Shown here one piece after another: positions 1 through 12,100 of a DNA stretch of 64,000 bases (positions within the stretch are counted from its first letter, which is position 1; the number at the start of each line of letters is the position of its first letter). Location of the stretch: contig NZ_SOCP01000004.1 of the NCBI RefSeq assembly GCF_004364325.1, positions 710,437 to 774,436 of the forward strand, in the 5' to 3' direction. The position numbers and the translations under genes are program-made. The notes beneath the pieces are model-generated. The model was given only the letters and a program-made list of their open reading frames with translations. It made no database searches and had not been told where the DNA came from. The DNA is from Actinophytocola oryzae. GTDB lineage: Bacteria > Actinomycetota > Actinomycetes > Mycobacteriales > Pseudonocardiaceae.

Positions 1-1453
1 CCAGCTTCTCCAACGTCTCACCGCTGTCCACGAACGGCTGCCAGCCGAGCACCGTGCCGTCGTAGTTGCCCGTGTAGCGGACCTGGGTGAGCGGGGTGGA
101 CAGGTCGCGGGCCACGACGGCCTCCCGCACCCCCGGGTACCGCTGCTCGAGGAGGTCCAGCAGCGCGAGCCGGACCTGCCGCTTGCCCGCGGAGTACGAC
201 CGGCCGTGCTTGACCGGCAGGGTGTGCAGCGTCTGGCCGGCTCGCTTGCGGCTGACCTGTTCTGGCCCCTCGTCCAGCGCGCGCCACGGCGCGATGTCGG
301 CGAAGTAGGTGACGTAGAGGATGGTCTGGTTCTCGCCGGACAGCTCCGGGTAGTGCCTGCTGCGGAACTGCACGTTGATGCTGCGGTCCCGGATGCCGAT
401 CAGGTCGGCGGCCTGCTCGTCGGTGAGCAGGTGCGTGGTGCACGGGTCCCCTTCCGGGAACGGCCGGTCGAGCCCAAGGAAGAGGCAGACGTACCCGGGG
501 AACACCATGTCCGGCTCGACGATGGTCTCCGTGTAGAGCTTGCGGTAGTCCTCGGTGAGGTAGGCCCCGTCGAGGAAGTCCATCATGGTGGTGCGCCCGT
601 CGGCGGCCGAGACCACGATGTCGGCGCGGTGCTCGGTGCCGTCGTCGAGCCGGATGCCCACCGCCCGGTCGTTCTCGACCAGGATGCGCGAGACCTTGGC
701 GTTGTAGGTCACCTCGCCGCCGAGGCGGAGGTAGCGCTGCTCGATGGAGCGGGCGAGGCCGAGCGAGCCGCCCTCCGGCACGCCCGCGGACAGGTTGGCG
801 TGCGTGGCGAGCTGGAAGTAGAACGGCAGGACCGGGAAGTTCTTGTGCTTCTCGTAGAGCACGTAGTTGAAGGCCTCGCGGAGCAGCGGCTCCCTGAACT
901 TCGCGGAGTAGTCGGTCATCAGCGTGGTGATGGACTTGCGGACCACGTTGAAGAACGGCACGAAGGAGGCCAGCATCCGCCAGCGCTCCAGCGTGCCCAT
1001 CAGACCGACCGGCTTGAGGAACGGGTAGACCGCCAGTGCCCTGCGGAACTTGCGCAGGCCGTCGCAGAAGTCGCGGACGAGCTTCGCGTCCTGTGGCGAG
1101 ATGTCCAGCAGGTGTGCTTCCAGCCGGTCCGGGTCGGAGTAGAAGTACACCGCCCTGCCGTCGGGGGCGCGGACGATGTTGAACACGTCGAAGTTGCGCA
1201 TCTCCTTGCCCTGCAGGGCACCCAGCTCCAGCCAGATCTGGTGCATCTCGTTGCCCGGACCGCTGCCCAGCAGCCAGCTGATGCAGCAGTCGAAGGTGAA
1301 GGCGCCCCGGTCCCAGGCCGTGCAGCAGCCGCCGGGGATCTCGTGCATCTCGAAGACGCGGCTCTCGTACCCGTTCATCTGCGCGTAGGCACCGGTGGAG
1401 AGGCCGCCGAGGCCGGCACCGATGATGATCATTGTCTTGCGTTGGCCGGTCAT
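1..1453 (-). CDS. CrtI-like FAD oxidoreductase of a PTM cluster (C-terminus beyond window)
   Basis: The reading frame opens at an ATG preceded by GAGG and runs off the left edge, so about 484 residues are visible and the C-terminus is missing. The N-terminus has the FAD-binding Rossmann motif IIIGAGLGGLS near residue 9 and a PGGCCTAW segment shared with the upstream paralogue, placing it in the phytoene-desaturase (CrtI) family. In PTM clusters such as ikarugamycin, HSAF and frontalamide, enzymes of this type act after the PKS-NRPS and form carbocycles by reductive cyclisation of the polyene chains. It starts 32 nt after the stop of the first oxidoreductase, so it is almost certainly co-transcribed. 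Which ring it forms cannot be told from the sequence. Confidence 0.85.
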   Translation of the reverse strand, partial: MTGQRKTMIIIGAGLGGLSTGAYAQMNGYESRVFEMHEIPGGCCTAWDRGAFTFDCCISWLLGSGPGNEMHQIWLELGALQGKEMRNFDVFNIVRAPDGRAVYFYSDPDRLEAHLLDISPQDAKLVRDFCDGLRKFRRALAVYPFLKPVGLMGTLERWRMLASFVPFFNVVRKSITTLMTDYSAKFREPLLREAFNYVLYEKHKNFPVLPFYFQLATHANLSAGVPEGGSLGLARSIEQRYLRLGGEVTYNAKVSRILVENDRAVGIRLDDGTEHRADIVVSAADGRTTMMDFLDGAYLTEDYRKLYTETIVEPDMVFPGYVCLFLGLDRPFPEGDPCTTHLLTDEQAADLIGIRDRSINVQFRSRHYPELSGENQTILYVTYFADIAPWRALDEGPEQVSRKRAGQTLHTLPVKHGRSYSAGKRQVRLALLDLLEQRYPGVREAVVARDLSTPLTQVRYTGNYDGTVLGWQPFVDSGETLEKL

Positions 1454-1485
1454 CGTGTCCTCGGTGAGTGGTCGTCGGTTGTCGT

Positions 1486-3138
1486 TCACGTGGTGCTCGC
1501 CTGTCGCTCCGGCCAGGTGTCGAGCTGTGGCAGGTGGCCGAGCTTTCCCGGGTGCCACGGCTCGTCGCCGTCGCTTTCCCATGCCTGGAACGGCACACCC
1601 AGCTCCTGGCACACGTACTGCATGACGAACCGGCCGGATGACGCCGCCCGGATCAGACCGCTCTCGGCCACCCACTGCCCGGTCATGTGGAAACCGGACA
1701 GGTCGGGTAGGCGCATCCGGTCCTTGGCGACGAGCTTCGCCAGCAGGTCGTCGGCCTCCGGCGACTTCCAGCCGCCGATGCTGCCCCTGTGGTTGCCCGT
1801 GTAGCGCTCGGTGGTGGTGGGGGTCGCGACACTCACCATCTCGATGCGTTCACCGAGACCGGGGTAGCGGCGGCCCAGGAACTCCCGGACGAACTCGGCC
1901 ACGTCCTGCTTGCGTGCCCAGTAGCCCCTGCGGTCGGTCGACCGCAGGGACTTCCAGTAGTCGTAGTCGCTGAAGTAGGTGCAGTGGATGAGCGACCTCC
2001 CCGGCGGCGCGAGGTCGTCGGTGTAGCGGGACCGCAGCTGTACGACGATGCTGTCCTGCAGGCTGCCGGGCAGCCGGGCGGCGTCCTCACGGGACAGCAG
2101 GTAGGTCGTGCTGTGCGACTCGTTCGCGTCGACGTCGCCGCCGAACCCGACGAAGGCCGAGACCACGGCCGGGAACATCTCGCCTGGCCGGTGCCTGACC
2201 TCGTTGTACAGCTTGTCGACGCGGGGGTTGGTGTACGCGCCGCCGAGTAGCTTGTGGAGGGTCGTGTAGCCGTCGCAGGCCGCCACGACGTGGTCGGCGT
2301 AGTGCCGCCGGCCGCCCCGCATCTGCACCCCGACCGCGCGCCCGTCCTCCACGATGACGCGTTCCACCCTGGCCCGGAAGTCGATGACGCCGCCGAGTGA
2401 GGTGTAGCGTTCCTCGATCGACCTGGCCAGGCCCAGTGAGCCGCCCTGCGGGAAGCCCACGTTGCCGTTGTGGGCGCCCGCCATGGTGTAGAGGTACGGG
2501 ATGAGGGCGAAGTTCTCCGGGTCCTGGAAGAAGATGTTGCGGAACCCCTTGCGCAGCAACGGGTCCTGGAACCTGTCGGCGAACGTGTGCATCTGGGTCG
2601 CCCCGTTGCGCCAGAAGAGCCGGAACATCGGCAGCACCTGGCGCAGCATCGTCAGCCGCTCCCGCGTCGAGCGAAGTGCCGGCGCGGTGAGGAACGGGTG
2701 GATGTCGACCTTGGTGAACCGCCGCAGGTCGGCGCAGAAACGCCGGATCAGCGGCGCGTCCACCGGCGAGATCGCCAGCAGGTGGCTCTCCAGCCGGTCG
2801 GGATCGGTGTAGAAGTCCACCGACCGGCCCGACACGTCGACCACGCGGTTGAACAGCTCGTAGGTGGTGATCGACTTCCCGTCGAGCGCGCCCAGCTCCC
2901 GCCACACCTGGTTGGCCTCGTTGCCCGCCGCGGTGCCGTTCAGCCACTCGATGCAGTAGTCGAAGATGTAGCCGTTGCGCGACCACGCGGTGCAGCAGCC
3001 GCCCGGCAGGACGTGCTTCTCCAGAATGCGGGTCCGCAGTCCGCTCATCTGGCCGTAGCAGCCCGCCGCCATCCCGGACACGCCCGCACCGATGATGATC
3101 ACCGACGGGGCGTCGCCCCGGCCGTCGTCACGGGGCAT
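1486..3138 (-). CDS. CrtI-like FAD oxidoreductase (PTM ring-forming)
   Basis: This is a 550-residue flavoprotein related to phytoene desaturases. The FAD motif VIIIGAGVSGMAAG begins near residue 13 and PGGCCTAW follows at about residue 45. The C-terminal flavin-binding region includes GFHMTGQWV. The chosen ATG has an AAGGAGG Shine-Dalgarno sequence six bases upstream, inside the last codons of the PKS-NRPS. The genes overlap by 11 nt, so translation is probably coupled. Family knowledge: PTM clusters carry two or more such enzymes directly downstream of the PKS-NRPS, the first forming a five-membered ring on the polyene tetramate. Assignment to the PTM pathway rests on this gene order. Confidence 0.87.
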   Translation of the reverse strand: MPRDDGRGDAPSVIIIGAGVSGMAAGCYGQMSGLRTRILEKHVLPGGCCTAWSRNGYIFDYCIEWLNGTAAGNEANQVWRELGALDGKSITTYELFNRVVDVSGRSVDFYTDPDRLESHLLAISPVDAPLIRRFCADLRRFTKVDIHPFLTAPALRSTRERLTMLRQVLPMFRLFWRNGATQMHTFADRFQDPLLRKGFRNIFFQDPENFALIPYLYTMAGAHNGNVGFPQGGSLGLARSIEERYTSLGGVIDFRARVERVIVEDGRAVGVQMRGGRRHYADHVVAACDGYTTLHKLLGGAYTNPRVDKLYNEVRHRPGEMFPAVVSAFVGFGGDVDANESHSTTYLLSREDAARLPGSLQDSIVVQLRSRYTDDLAPPGRSLIHCTYFSDYDYWKSLRSTDRRGYWARKQDVAEFVREFLGRRYPGLGERIEMVSVATPTTTERYTGNHRGSIGGWKSPEADDLLAKLVAKDRMRLPDLSGFHMTGQWVAESGLIRAASSGRFVMQYVCQELGVPFQAWESDGDEPWHPGKLGHLPQLDTWPERQASTT

Positions 3139-6100
3139 TGGTGGCCTCCTTGGCGGCCATGATCTCCCGGACGACGGCGGCGTTGGCCTCGGCGTGGTCC
3201 TTGTCGAGCATCTCGGCGTGGGTGCCGTGGCCGCGGACCACCCGGGTGCCCGTCGCGGAGCTGCCGTGCCAGCTGCCGTGCTCGCCCGCGTCGTAGGTGT
3301 CCACCTTGTCCCGGTCGGAGACGAGCGTGACCGGCGCGGTGACCGTGCCGAGGTTGGGGGTGCGGGCGCAGTAGTGGATGTACTCCCTCGCCTGGTCGAG
3401 CGTGTCCTGGACGACCGTCTCCGACCCGGTGTGCCTGCGCAGGTGCTCACCCAGCTCCTGCTCGAACAACGCGAAGTACTCGTCGTACTCGGCGCCGAGG
3501 TCGATGGCCTCCGGGATGCGGTGCGAGTCGATGATCACCACGTGGGACACGGTCCTGCCACGCCGTTCCAGCTCCTTGGCCACCTCGAAGGCGATGTTGC
3601 CGCCGAGGGAGTAGCCGAGCACCGTGCACGGCCCCTGCGGGTACGCGGACTCCACCAGGTCGGCGAAGCGCGCGGGTTTGTCCTCGCCCGCGAGGTAGTT
3701 GAACGACACGAACTCGTGTTCCCGCAGGTGTGTCGCGAACGTGCGGTACACCAGGCCGTGCCCGCCCGCGGGCGGGAAGCAGAACACCGGGTCGCCCTGA
3801 CCGGCGTTGAACGTCAGGTACGGCTCCGCGCTGCCGATGCGGCCGTTGACCATCAGCTCGACGGCCCTGGCCATGCCGTGCAGCGTGGTGATCTTGAACA
3901 GCTGGCTCACCGGGATCGCGACGGAGAACTCGGCCTGGAGGGCGTAGATCAGCTCGATGAGCTTGATGGAGCTGCCGCCCACCTCGAAGAAGTCGTGCCG
4001 CAGACCGACCTGGTCCAGGCCGAGCAGTGCCTTCCAGCGCTCGACCATGCGGACCTCGTAGAAGGTCACGGGTGCCTCGTACTCCTGCTCGTCGGCCTCG
4101 GCACGCGGGGCGGGCAGAGCGGCGACGTCGACCTTGCCGTTGGGCGTCAGCGGCAGGCCCGGCATCTCGACGAAGTAGGACGGGATCATGAACGTGGGCA
4201 GGTAGCCCGCCAGGTGCGCACGCAGCTCGCGCCGGTTCAGCTCGGTGCCGGGCTGCGGGACGTAGTAGGCGCACAGCACGTCCTCGCCCCTGCCGTCGGG
4301 CCGCATCGCGACCACCGCCTGGGCGAGGCCGGGCCAGCCGGCCAGGCGGGTCTCGATCTCGCCGATCTCGACGCGGTGGCCGCGGACCTTGACCTGGCTG
4401 TCCGCGCGACCGAGCAGCTCGAGCTCGCCCGCCGCGGTCCACCTGGCCAGGTCGCCGGTGCGGTACAGGCGCATCGGTTCGCCGTCCAGGTCGCGGGTGA
4501 CGAAGCGCTTGGCGGTCTGCTCCTGGCTGCCGACGTAACCCTCGGACACGCCCGTCCCGCCGACCCACAGCTCGCCGGGGATGCCCGCGGGCACCGGCTC
4601 GCCCCGTTCGTCGAGGAGGTAGACGGCGCTGTTGGGGAACGGCCGTCCGATCGGGACTGTCCTACTGGGCTCCAGTTCGTCGACCGGGCCCTCGAAGTAG
4701 GTCGTGTCGATGGTCGCCTCGCTCACGCCGTAGGAGTTGACCACCCGCGTGTCCGGGCCGCAGAGCGCGCGAAGGCGTTGGTACTCGGCGACCTTCCAGG
4801 TGTCGGAACCCACGATCATCAGGCGCATGAAGTCCAGCCGCCGGTCGTGGCGCTCGCAGTAGGACATCAGACCGCGCACGATGGCGGGCACGAACTCGGC
4901 GCAGTCGACCCGCTCGGTCACCATCGTCGTGTACAGGCGTGCGGTGTCGAACAGCAGCTCGTGGTCGGCCAGCACCAGGGTCGCGCCCGAGCACAGTGCG
5001 CGGACCAGGTCCCCGGTGAACACGTCGAAGGCGGGGCTGGCCATCTGCAGGTGCACCCGGACGTCGGTGTCCAGGCGGTACTCCTCGCGCCAGCCCGCCT
5101 GGACCGACGCCAGGTTGCGATGGGTGACCCGGACCGCCTTGGGCCTGCCCGTCGAGCCGGAGGTGTAGATGACGTAGGCGGTCTGGTCCATCCGCACCGG
5201 GGCCAGCTCCACCCCCGAGACGTTGCCGATGTCCAGGTCGGCCACGGTGAGCACGCGCTCGGCGAGCCCGCTGAGCCGTTCGTGCTCGGCCTCGTCGACC
5301 ACGACCAGGCGCGCGCCCGCCACCTCGACCATGTAGGACAGGCGGTCGGCCGGGTACTCCGGGTCGAGCGGCAGGTAGGCGCCGCCCGCCTTCAGCACGG
5401 CCAGGAGGGTGACCACCAGCTCCGGCGACTTGTCGAGGCACAGCGCCACGACGGCACCGTCGCGCACGCCCAGCCGGTGCAGCCGCCGTGCCAGCTCGGT
5501 GGAGCGCCGGTCGACCTCGCCGTAGGTCAGCTGCCGGGTGGTGTCGTCCGTGCCGGGCGCCGACACCGCGACCGCGTCCGGCGTGCGCTCCGCGACCCTG
5601 CTGACCATCGCGGGCACGGTGGCCTCGGCGGGGATCCGGCGGGCCGCGCCGCTCCACTCGCCGAGGACCACGTCACGCTCGGCCGGGGCCAGCATGCCGA
5701 GCCGGTCGATCGGGTCGGTGCCCGGCCGCTCGGTCAGCTCGGTCAGCAGGTTGACGTAGTGCGTCGACATCCGCCGCACGGTGTCGGCGAGGAACAGGTC
5801 GGTGTTGTACTTGAACACGCAGTGGAAGCGCTGGTCCGCCTCGTCCTCGTAGGCCGAGAGCGTCAGGTCGAACTGGCCCTCCTCCTCCGGCAGCTCGATG
5901 TACTCCAGCCGGTAGCCGTACTTCTCGGTGGCCACCTTGTGCGCCAGCAGGATGAACATCGCCTGGAACACCGCGGAGCGGCTCGGGTCGTGGCGCAGGC
6001 CGAGCTTCTCGACCATCAGCACGAACGGGTACTCCTGGTTGTCCAGTCCGTTGAGGACGGTCGTCTGGACCTGGGCGATCAGCTCGGCGATGGTCGGCTC

Positions 6101-9100
6101 ACCGGAGAGGTCCGCCCGCAGCGGCAGCGGGTTGACGAGGTAGCCGTAGACCGAGTCGAACTCCTTGCGGGTCCGGCCGGTCACCGGGCTGCCGACGATG
6201 ATGTCGTCCTGGCCGGAGTAGCGGTGCAGCATGACGTAGTAGGCGGCCAGCAGCACCATGAACACGGTGACGTTGTGCTCGCGGGCCAGGGCACGCACCC
6301 TGGCGCTGAGCGCGCGGTCGAGCACGAAGAACTCCGAGGCGCCGTTGTGCGTCTGCACGACCGGCCTCGGTTTGTCGGTGAGCAGGTTCAGGCTCGGGAC
6401 CTCGGCGGGCAGGTGGCCGCGCCAGTACTCCAGCATCCGGCCCGCGTCCGGACTCGCGAGGAAGCGGTTCTGCCAGTTGAGGAAGTCCAGGTAGTACGCG
6501 GCAGGCTCCGGCAGCTCCACCCGCTCGCCCCGCCGCAGACCCTCGTAGACGGCCAGCAGCTCCTCGATGAACGTGAACGTCGAGACGGCGTCGGAGATGA
6601 TGTGGTGGACCGCCTTCATCATCACCCAGCGGTCCGGGCCGCGCTTGAACAGCCGGAAGCGCAGCAGGGGATCGGTCTCGAGGTCGTAGGGTTTGCGGTA
6701 CTCCTCGATGATCATCCGGTAGATCTCGTCCCAGCTCCGGTCCTGCACGTCGACCATGCCGACGTCGACCACGGCCTCGTCGGCCACGCGCTGGCTCGCC
6801 TGCCCTTCCTCCAGCACGAAGTTCGTGCGCAGGCTCGGGTGGCGGGCCACCATCGCGCGCACCGCCTCGAACATCAGCTCGGGGTCCAGCTCGACGTGCA
6901 TCTCGACCGCGCCGCCGATGTTGTAGGCGAAGCCGTCGGGGTTGAGCTGCTTGAGGAACCACAGCGCCTTCTGGTTCTGCGTCAGCGGGAACCGGCTCCG
7001 GTCGGTGTACACGGTCACCGACGAGGACTCGGCCGCGTCGTCGGCCGACACCAGGTCGAGCAGACCGGCGTGCAGCTGCTCGACCAGCTCGTCGACGCTG
7101 GTCCCGCTCAGCAACGCCACCAGCGGCAGCGTCACGCCGAGCACGGTGTTGACCTTGGCGCGCAGCTCCATGGCCAGCAGCGAGTCCAGGCCCACCGAGG
7201 TGAGGTTCCCCGCCGGTTCGACCTGCTCCACTGGGACCCGCAGCACGCTGGAGACCAGCGCGGTGAACTGCTCGACCACGAGCGTCCTGCGCTTGTCCGC
7301 GTCCGCCTCCCGGAAGACCTCCAGGAAGCCGCAGTCCGCGGGTTCGGCGGCCCGCGTCGACGTCGCCAGCTCGGCGACCAGCGGCGGCGGCGACGGGTAC
7401 CAGGACAGGAAGACCGGCCAGTCGTCCACTGTGGCCACCAGCAGCTGCGCCCGGTCCTGGCCGATGACGCGTTCCAGCACGGCCATGCCCGCGTCCGGCG
7501 ACAGCGAGCTCATGCCCCGGCTGTCGCGGTAGTGGCCGATGAGCCCCAGCTCCTCGATCATGCCGGTGGCCCACGGGCCCCAGTCGATGCTCAGCGCGGG
7601 CAGCCCCGAGGCACGCCGGTGGTGGGCCAGCGCGTCGAGGAAGGCGTTGCCCGCGGCGTAGTTGGTCTGGCCCGCGGTGGTGAGCAGCGAGGCGATCGAC
7701 GCGAAGAGCACGAAGTGCTCCAGCGGCTCGTCCCGCAGGTGGCGGTGCAGCAGCCAGCCGCCGACGACCTTCGGGTCGTGTGCCGCGTCGAACGCCTGCC
7801 GGTCCATGTCGGGCACCGGCGTGTCGCGGACCTGGCCCGCGAGGTGGAAGACGCCGCGGATCGGCGGTGCCTGGCCTCGGCGGTAGTCGGCGAGCCAGTC
7901 GACCAGCTGGTCCTCGTCGGTGATGTCCAGCGGCGCCAGGATCGGCTGCGCGCCCCTGGACTCCAGCTCCCGGACGAACGCCACGGCGCGGCCCGCGGGG
8001 GAGTCGGGGTCCAGGGTGCCCCACCCGGCTCGTTCGGGCAGCCTGGTGCGGCCGACCAGGATGAGCCGCCGGGCGCCGCGTGCGACCAGCGTGCGGCACA
8101 GCACCCTGCCCAACGCGCCGAACGCGCCCGTGACCAGGTAGCTGCCGTCCGGCCGCAGCCGTGGCGGCAGCGGTCTGGTGAGGTCGGTGACGGGCAGCAG
8201 CCTGCTGGTGAGCCGACGCGTACCGCGCAGGGCGATCTCGTCCTCGTCGGTCGAGGACAGCTCACGCAGCAGTGCCTCGGCCTCTGCCAGCAGGGAAGCG
8301 GGGCCGGCCGGCGCGGTCGGGTCGAGGTCGACGAGCTTGCCGTGCTGTGTGGCCAGTTCCTGGTACCACAACACGCGTCCGATGCCCCACGCCCTGGCAC
8401 CGAGTGGCTCGACCGGCGCACCCGGCTCGACGGCCTGGGTGCCCCTGGTGACCACGTGCAGCCTGCCGCCAAGGCGCCTGGCCAGCATGGTCTGCGCCAG
8501 CGTGACGAGTGAGTAGCCGCCGAGGCTGGTGTGCCGGTCGATCTCGTCCCTGGTCAGGTCGGCCAGCGGGGGCAGGTCGAGGTTCCACAGGTGGACCACG
8601 GCGTCGAACCCGGCGCCGTCCTGGTCCTCGAGGTCGGCGAGCAGGCGCTCGAGGTCCTCGGCCGAGCCCGGCGTGACCGTGGACTCGTGGCGCCCGAACC
8701 GGTAGCGGTGGCCGGGGCGCACGAGGTGGCAGCTGCCGCCGCGGTCGGCGACGAGGGTCGCGAACCGCTCGGCGAGTCCGCCGGAGTCGGCGAGGACCAG
8801 CCAGTTCCCGCCCGGGTCCTGCTCCTCGAGTGGTGGTCGTTCGGTCCAGGTCAGCTCGGCGAGCCAGTTGTCGATCGTGCCGGTGCCGACGGTCGTGGCC
8901 GCCTTCTCCACGTCGGTGGCGCGGAAGCCGGTGACACGGCCGAGCGGTGTGCCGTCGTCGGCGTAGACGGTGATGTCGCCGACCAGTTCGTCCGTGCCGC
9001 GGCCGGTGATGGCCGCGTGCACCCACAGCGGCTGGTTCCCGACGCGGTCGACCCGCATCTCGTCGATGGACATCGGCAGCCGGATGCCCGTGTCGCCGTC

Positions 9101-12100
9101 GTCGCGTCCGGCCAGGAGGAGCGGGGTCAGCAGCGTCTGGAACGACGCGTCGAGCAGCACCGGGTGGAAGTGGTGGCCCTCGGCGTCGGCCTCGACGGCC
9201 TCGGTGGGCGCGATGCGGGCCAGTGCCTCGTCCCGGCCGATCCAGACCTCCTGTATGCCCTGGAAGGCAGGGCCGTAGTGGTAGCCGAGCTCGGCGAGGG
9301 CGGTGTAGCAGGCGGGCCCGTCGAGGTACTGCTCGGCGCGGGCCCGCACACGCGTCATGTCGAGCCCGGTGCCCACCGGCCGGTGTTGCCCGACGCGGAC
9401 GACGCCACTGGCGTGCACCACGCGGTCCTGTGTCTCGTCGGTGGCCGTGGCGATGGTGAAGGCGGCGTCCTCCGAGGAGAACCCCAGCCGCACTGCCCTG
9501 GTCTCGGTGTCGGACAGGAACAACGCCTTGCGCAGGCGGATCTCGGCGAGGGTGGCCCCGGTGCCACCGGTCATGGCCAGCACGGCCTGCGTGGCCATCT
9601 CCAGGTAGCCTGCGGCGGGGAAGAGCACGTTGCCCTGGATGCGGTGGTCCTCCAGGTACGGCATGGCCTCGACGTCCAGCCGCGCCTCCCAGGTCGGCTC
9701 CGCACTGGCCATGCGCCGACCCAGCAGCGGGTGGTCGCGTCGGCCGAGGCGGATCTGTTCGACGGGCTTCGGCTCGACCCAGTACCGGTCGCGGCGCCAC
9801 GGGTAGCGAGGCAGCGGCACCGGCCTCCCGGTGGGTTGCAGTGCCTGCCAGTCGACCTCGACGCCGAGGTTGTGCAGTGCGGCGACGGACAGGGCGAAGC
9901 GCTCGGTCTCGTCCTCCTGGCGCCGGATCGAGGGTACGACGTGGCCGGTGACGCCGTGGCCCTCGAGGATCTCCCTGATGGAGTGCGCGAGCACCGGGTG
10001 CGGGCCGATCTCGAGGAACAGGCGGAAGCCGTCGTCGACGAGCCGGTCGACCGCGGCGTTGAAGCGCACGTGGTCGCGGACGTTGTCCCACCAGTACTCG
10101 GCGCCCAGCTCCGTGCCGTGGGCCACGCCGTCGCGGCCGGTCAGGTAGAGCGGCACCTCGGCGCGTCGTGGCGCCAGTCCGTCCAATGAGGACAGCAGCT
10201 CGTCCTTGATCCGGTCCATGTGCGCGCTGTGGTAGGGCACCTGGACGGAGAGGAGGCGGTTGAAGACCTGTTTCGTCCGCAGCTCCGAGGCGATCTCGGC
10301 GAGTGCGTCCTCGTCACCCGCGAGGGTGGTGGAGGTGGGGCTGTTCACGGCGGCCAGCGACACGCGGTCGCCGAAGGGCCGGACGAGGCGCGTGGCCTCC
10401 TCCTCGCCGAGGCTGACCGCGAGCATGGTGCCCGTGCCGACGAGGCGTTGCTGCAACCGGCTGCGGTGCACGGTCACGCGGACCGCGTCCGCCAGGCTGT
10501 AGACCCCCGCCTCGTAGAAGGCGGCGACCTCGCCGGTGCTGTGCCCGACGATGGCGTCCGGGGTGACGCCGTTGGCACGCCACAGCGCGGCGAGGCCGAT
10601 CTGGAGCGCGAAGTTGGCGGTCTGCGCGAGCCAGGTCTGCGCCATGGCCGAGTCGGCCTCGTCGGCGTTCAGCTCGTCGATCAGGGAGAAGTCCGCGATC
10701 CTGCGCATCTCCCGGTCGCAGCGGTCGATGACGTCCCGGTAGACCGGCTCGGTCTCGTAGAGCTGCCGGCCCATCGCCCACCACTGCGGGCCCATGCCGG
10801 TGAACACCCACACCACCCGCCGTTGCGGCACGTCGAGCACCCGGTCCTGGAGCACCCTCGGGTGTGGCTCGCCGCGCTCGACCGCCGCGAGTGCGTCGTC
10901 GAGCGACTCGCGCGTGGAGTACACGACCGACAGCCGCGACTCCAGGTGCTGGCGGCGGTGGGCCAGGGTGTGGCCGAGGTCGGCGAGGGACACGCCTTCG
11001 CGGGCCAGCTCGCGGCGGAGGCCCTCGGCCAGCTCGGGTAGCCCGGCCGGGTCGCGGGTGGACAGCGGCAGAACCGCGTAGCCGGGCCGCTCCTGGGCTG
11101 CCGGCCTTTCGGTGACCCGTCCGGGTGGTTCCTCGAGCAGGACGTGCGCGTTGGTGCCGCCGAAGCCGAAGGAGTTCACCCCGGCACGCGCGGGGCCCTC
11201 GTGGGCGGGCCACGCGGTCGCCTCGGTCGGGATGTCGAAGGGCATCGACTCGAGGTCGATGTCGGGGTTGACCCGTTCGAGGTTGATGTGCGCCGGGATG
11301 AGCCGGTGCTCGAGCGCCAGGGCGGTCTTGATCAGCCCGGCGATACCGGCCGCGGACTCGGTGTGGCCGATGTTGGTCTTGACCGAACCGACGTAGCAGC
11401 CCGCGTCCTTCGCTCGGCCGATGGCCAGCGCGCGACCGAGTGCGTTCGCCTCGATCGGGTCACCGACGGGGGTCGAGGTGCCGTGTGCCTCGACGTACTG
11501 CAGGTCGCCAGGGGAGATGCCCGCCTCGCCGCACACCTTGCGGATCAGGCTGACCTGGGCCTCGGCGCTCGGCACGGTGATGCCGTCGGTGCGGCCGTCC
11601 TGGTTGACGCCGCTGCCGATGATCACCGCGTGGATCGGGTCGTCGTCGCGCAGGGCGTCGGCCAGCCGCTTGATCGCGACCATGGCGACGCCCTCGGCCC
11701 GCACGTAGCCGTTCGCCGCCGCGTCGAAGGTGCGCGAGCGGCCCTCGGGGGACAGGAAGCCGCCCTTGGTCTCGGCGATCGTGTACTGCGGCGTCATGTG
11801 CAGCAGCGTGCCGCCCGCGAGCGCGAGGTCGGTCTCACCGCTGCGCAGGCTCTGACAGGCGAGGTGCACCGCGACCAGTGAGGAGCTGCACGCGCTGTCG
11901 AGGGAGACGCTGGGGCCGCGGAAGTCGAAGCAGTGCGAGATGCGGTTCGACACCATCGTCATCATCGTGCCGGTGGCGGTGTGCGCGGCCAGTGTCTCGA
12001 AGCCGAGGTCGGCGAACTGGACGATCTTGTAGTCCAGGGTGAACGCGCCGACGAACACGCCGACGTCACCGCCCGCGAGGTCGGCGGGACGCTGGCCGCC

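Noticed and set aside
18..1804. Long open frames on both strands (526 and 532 codons) at the left edge
   Set aside because: They are out-of-frame shadows of the CrtI-like oxidoreductase gene, whose true frame is open to the window edge and carries the FAD motif.
3092..8512. Very long plus-strand open frame (1806 codons) opposite the PKS-NRPS
   Set aside because: It is the antisense shadow of a high-GC gene; its translation is His/Gln/Arg/Val-rich with no domain pattern, while the minus frame has every PKS-NRPS motif.
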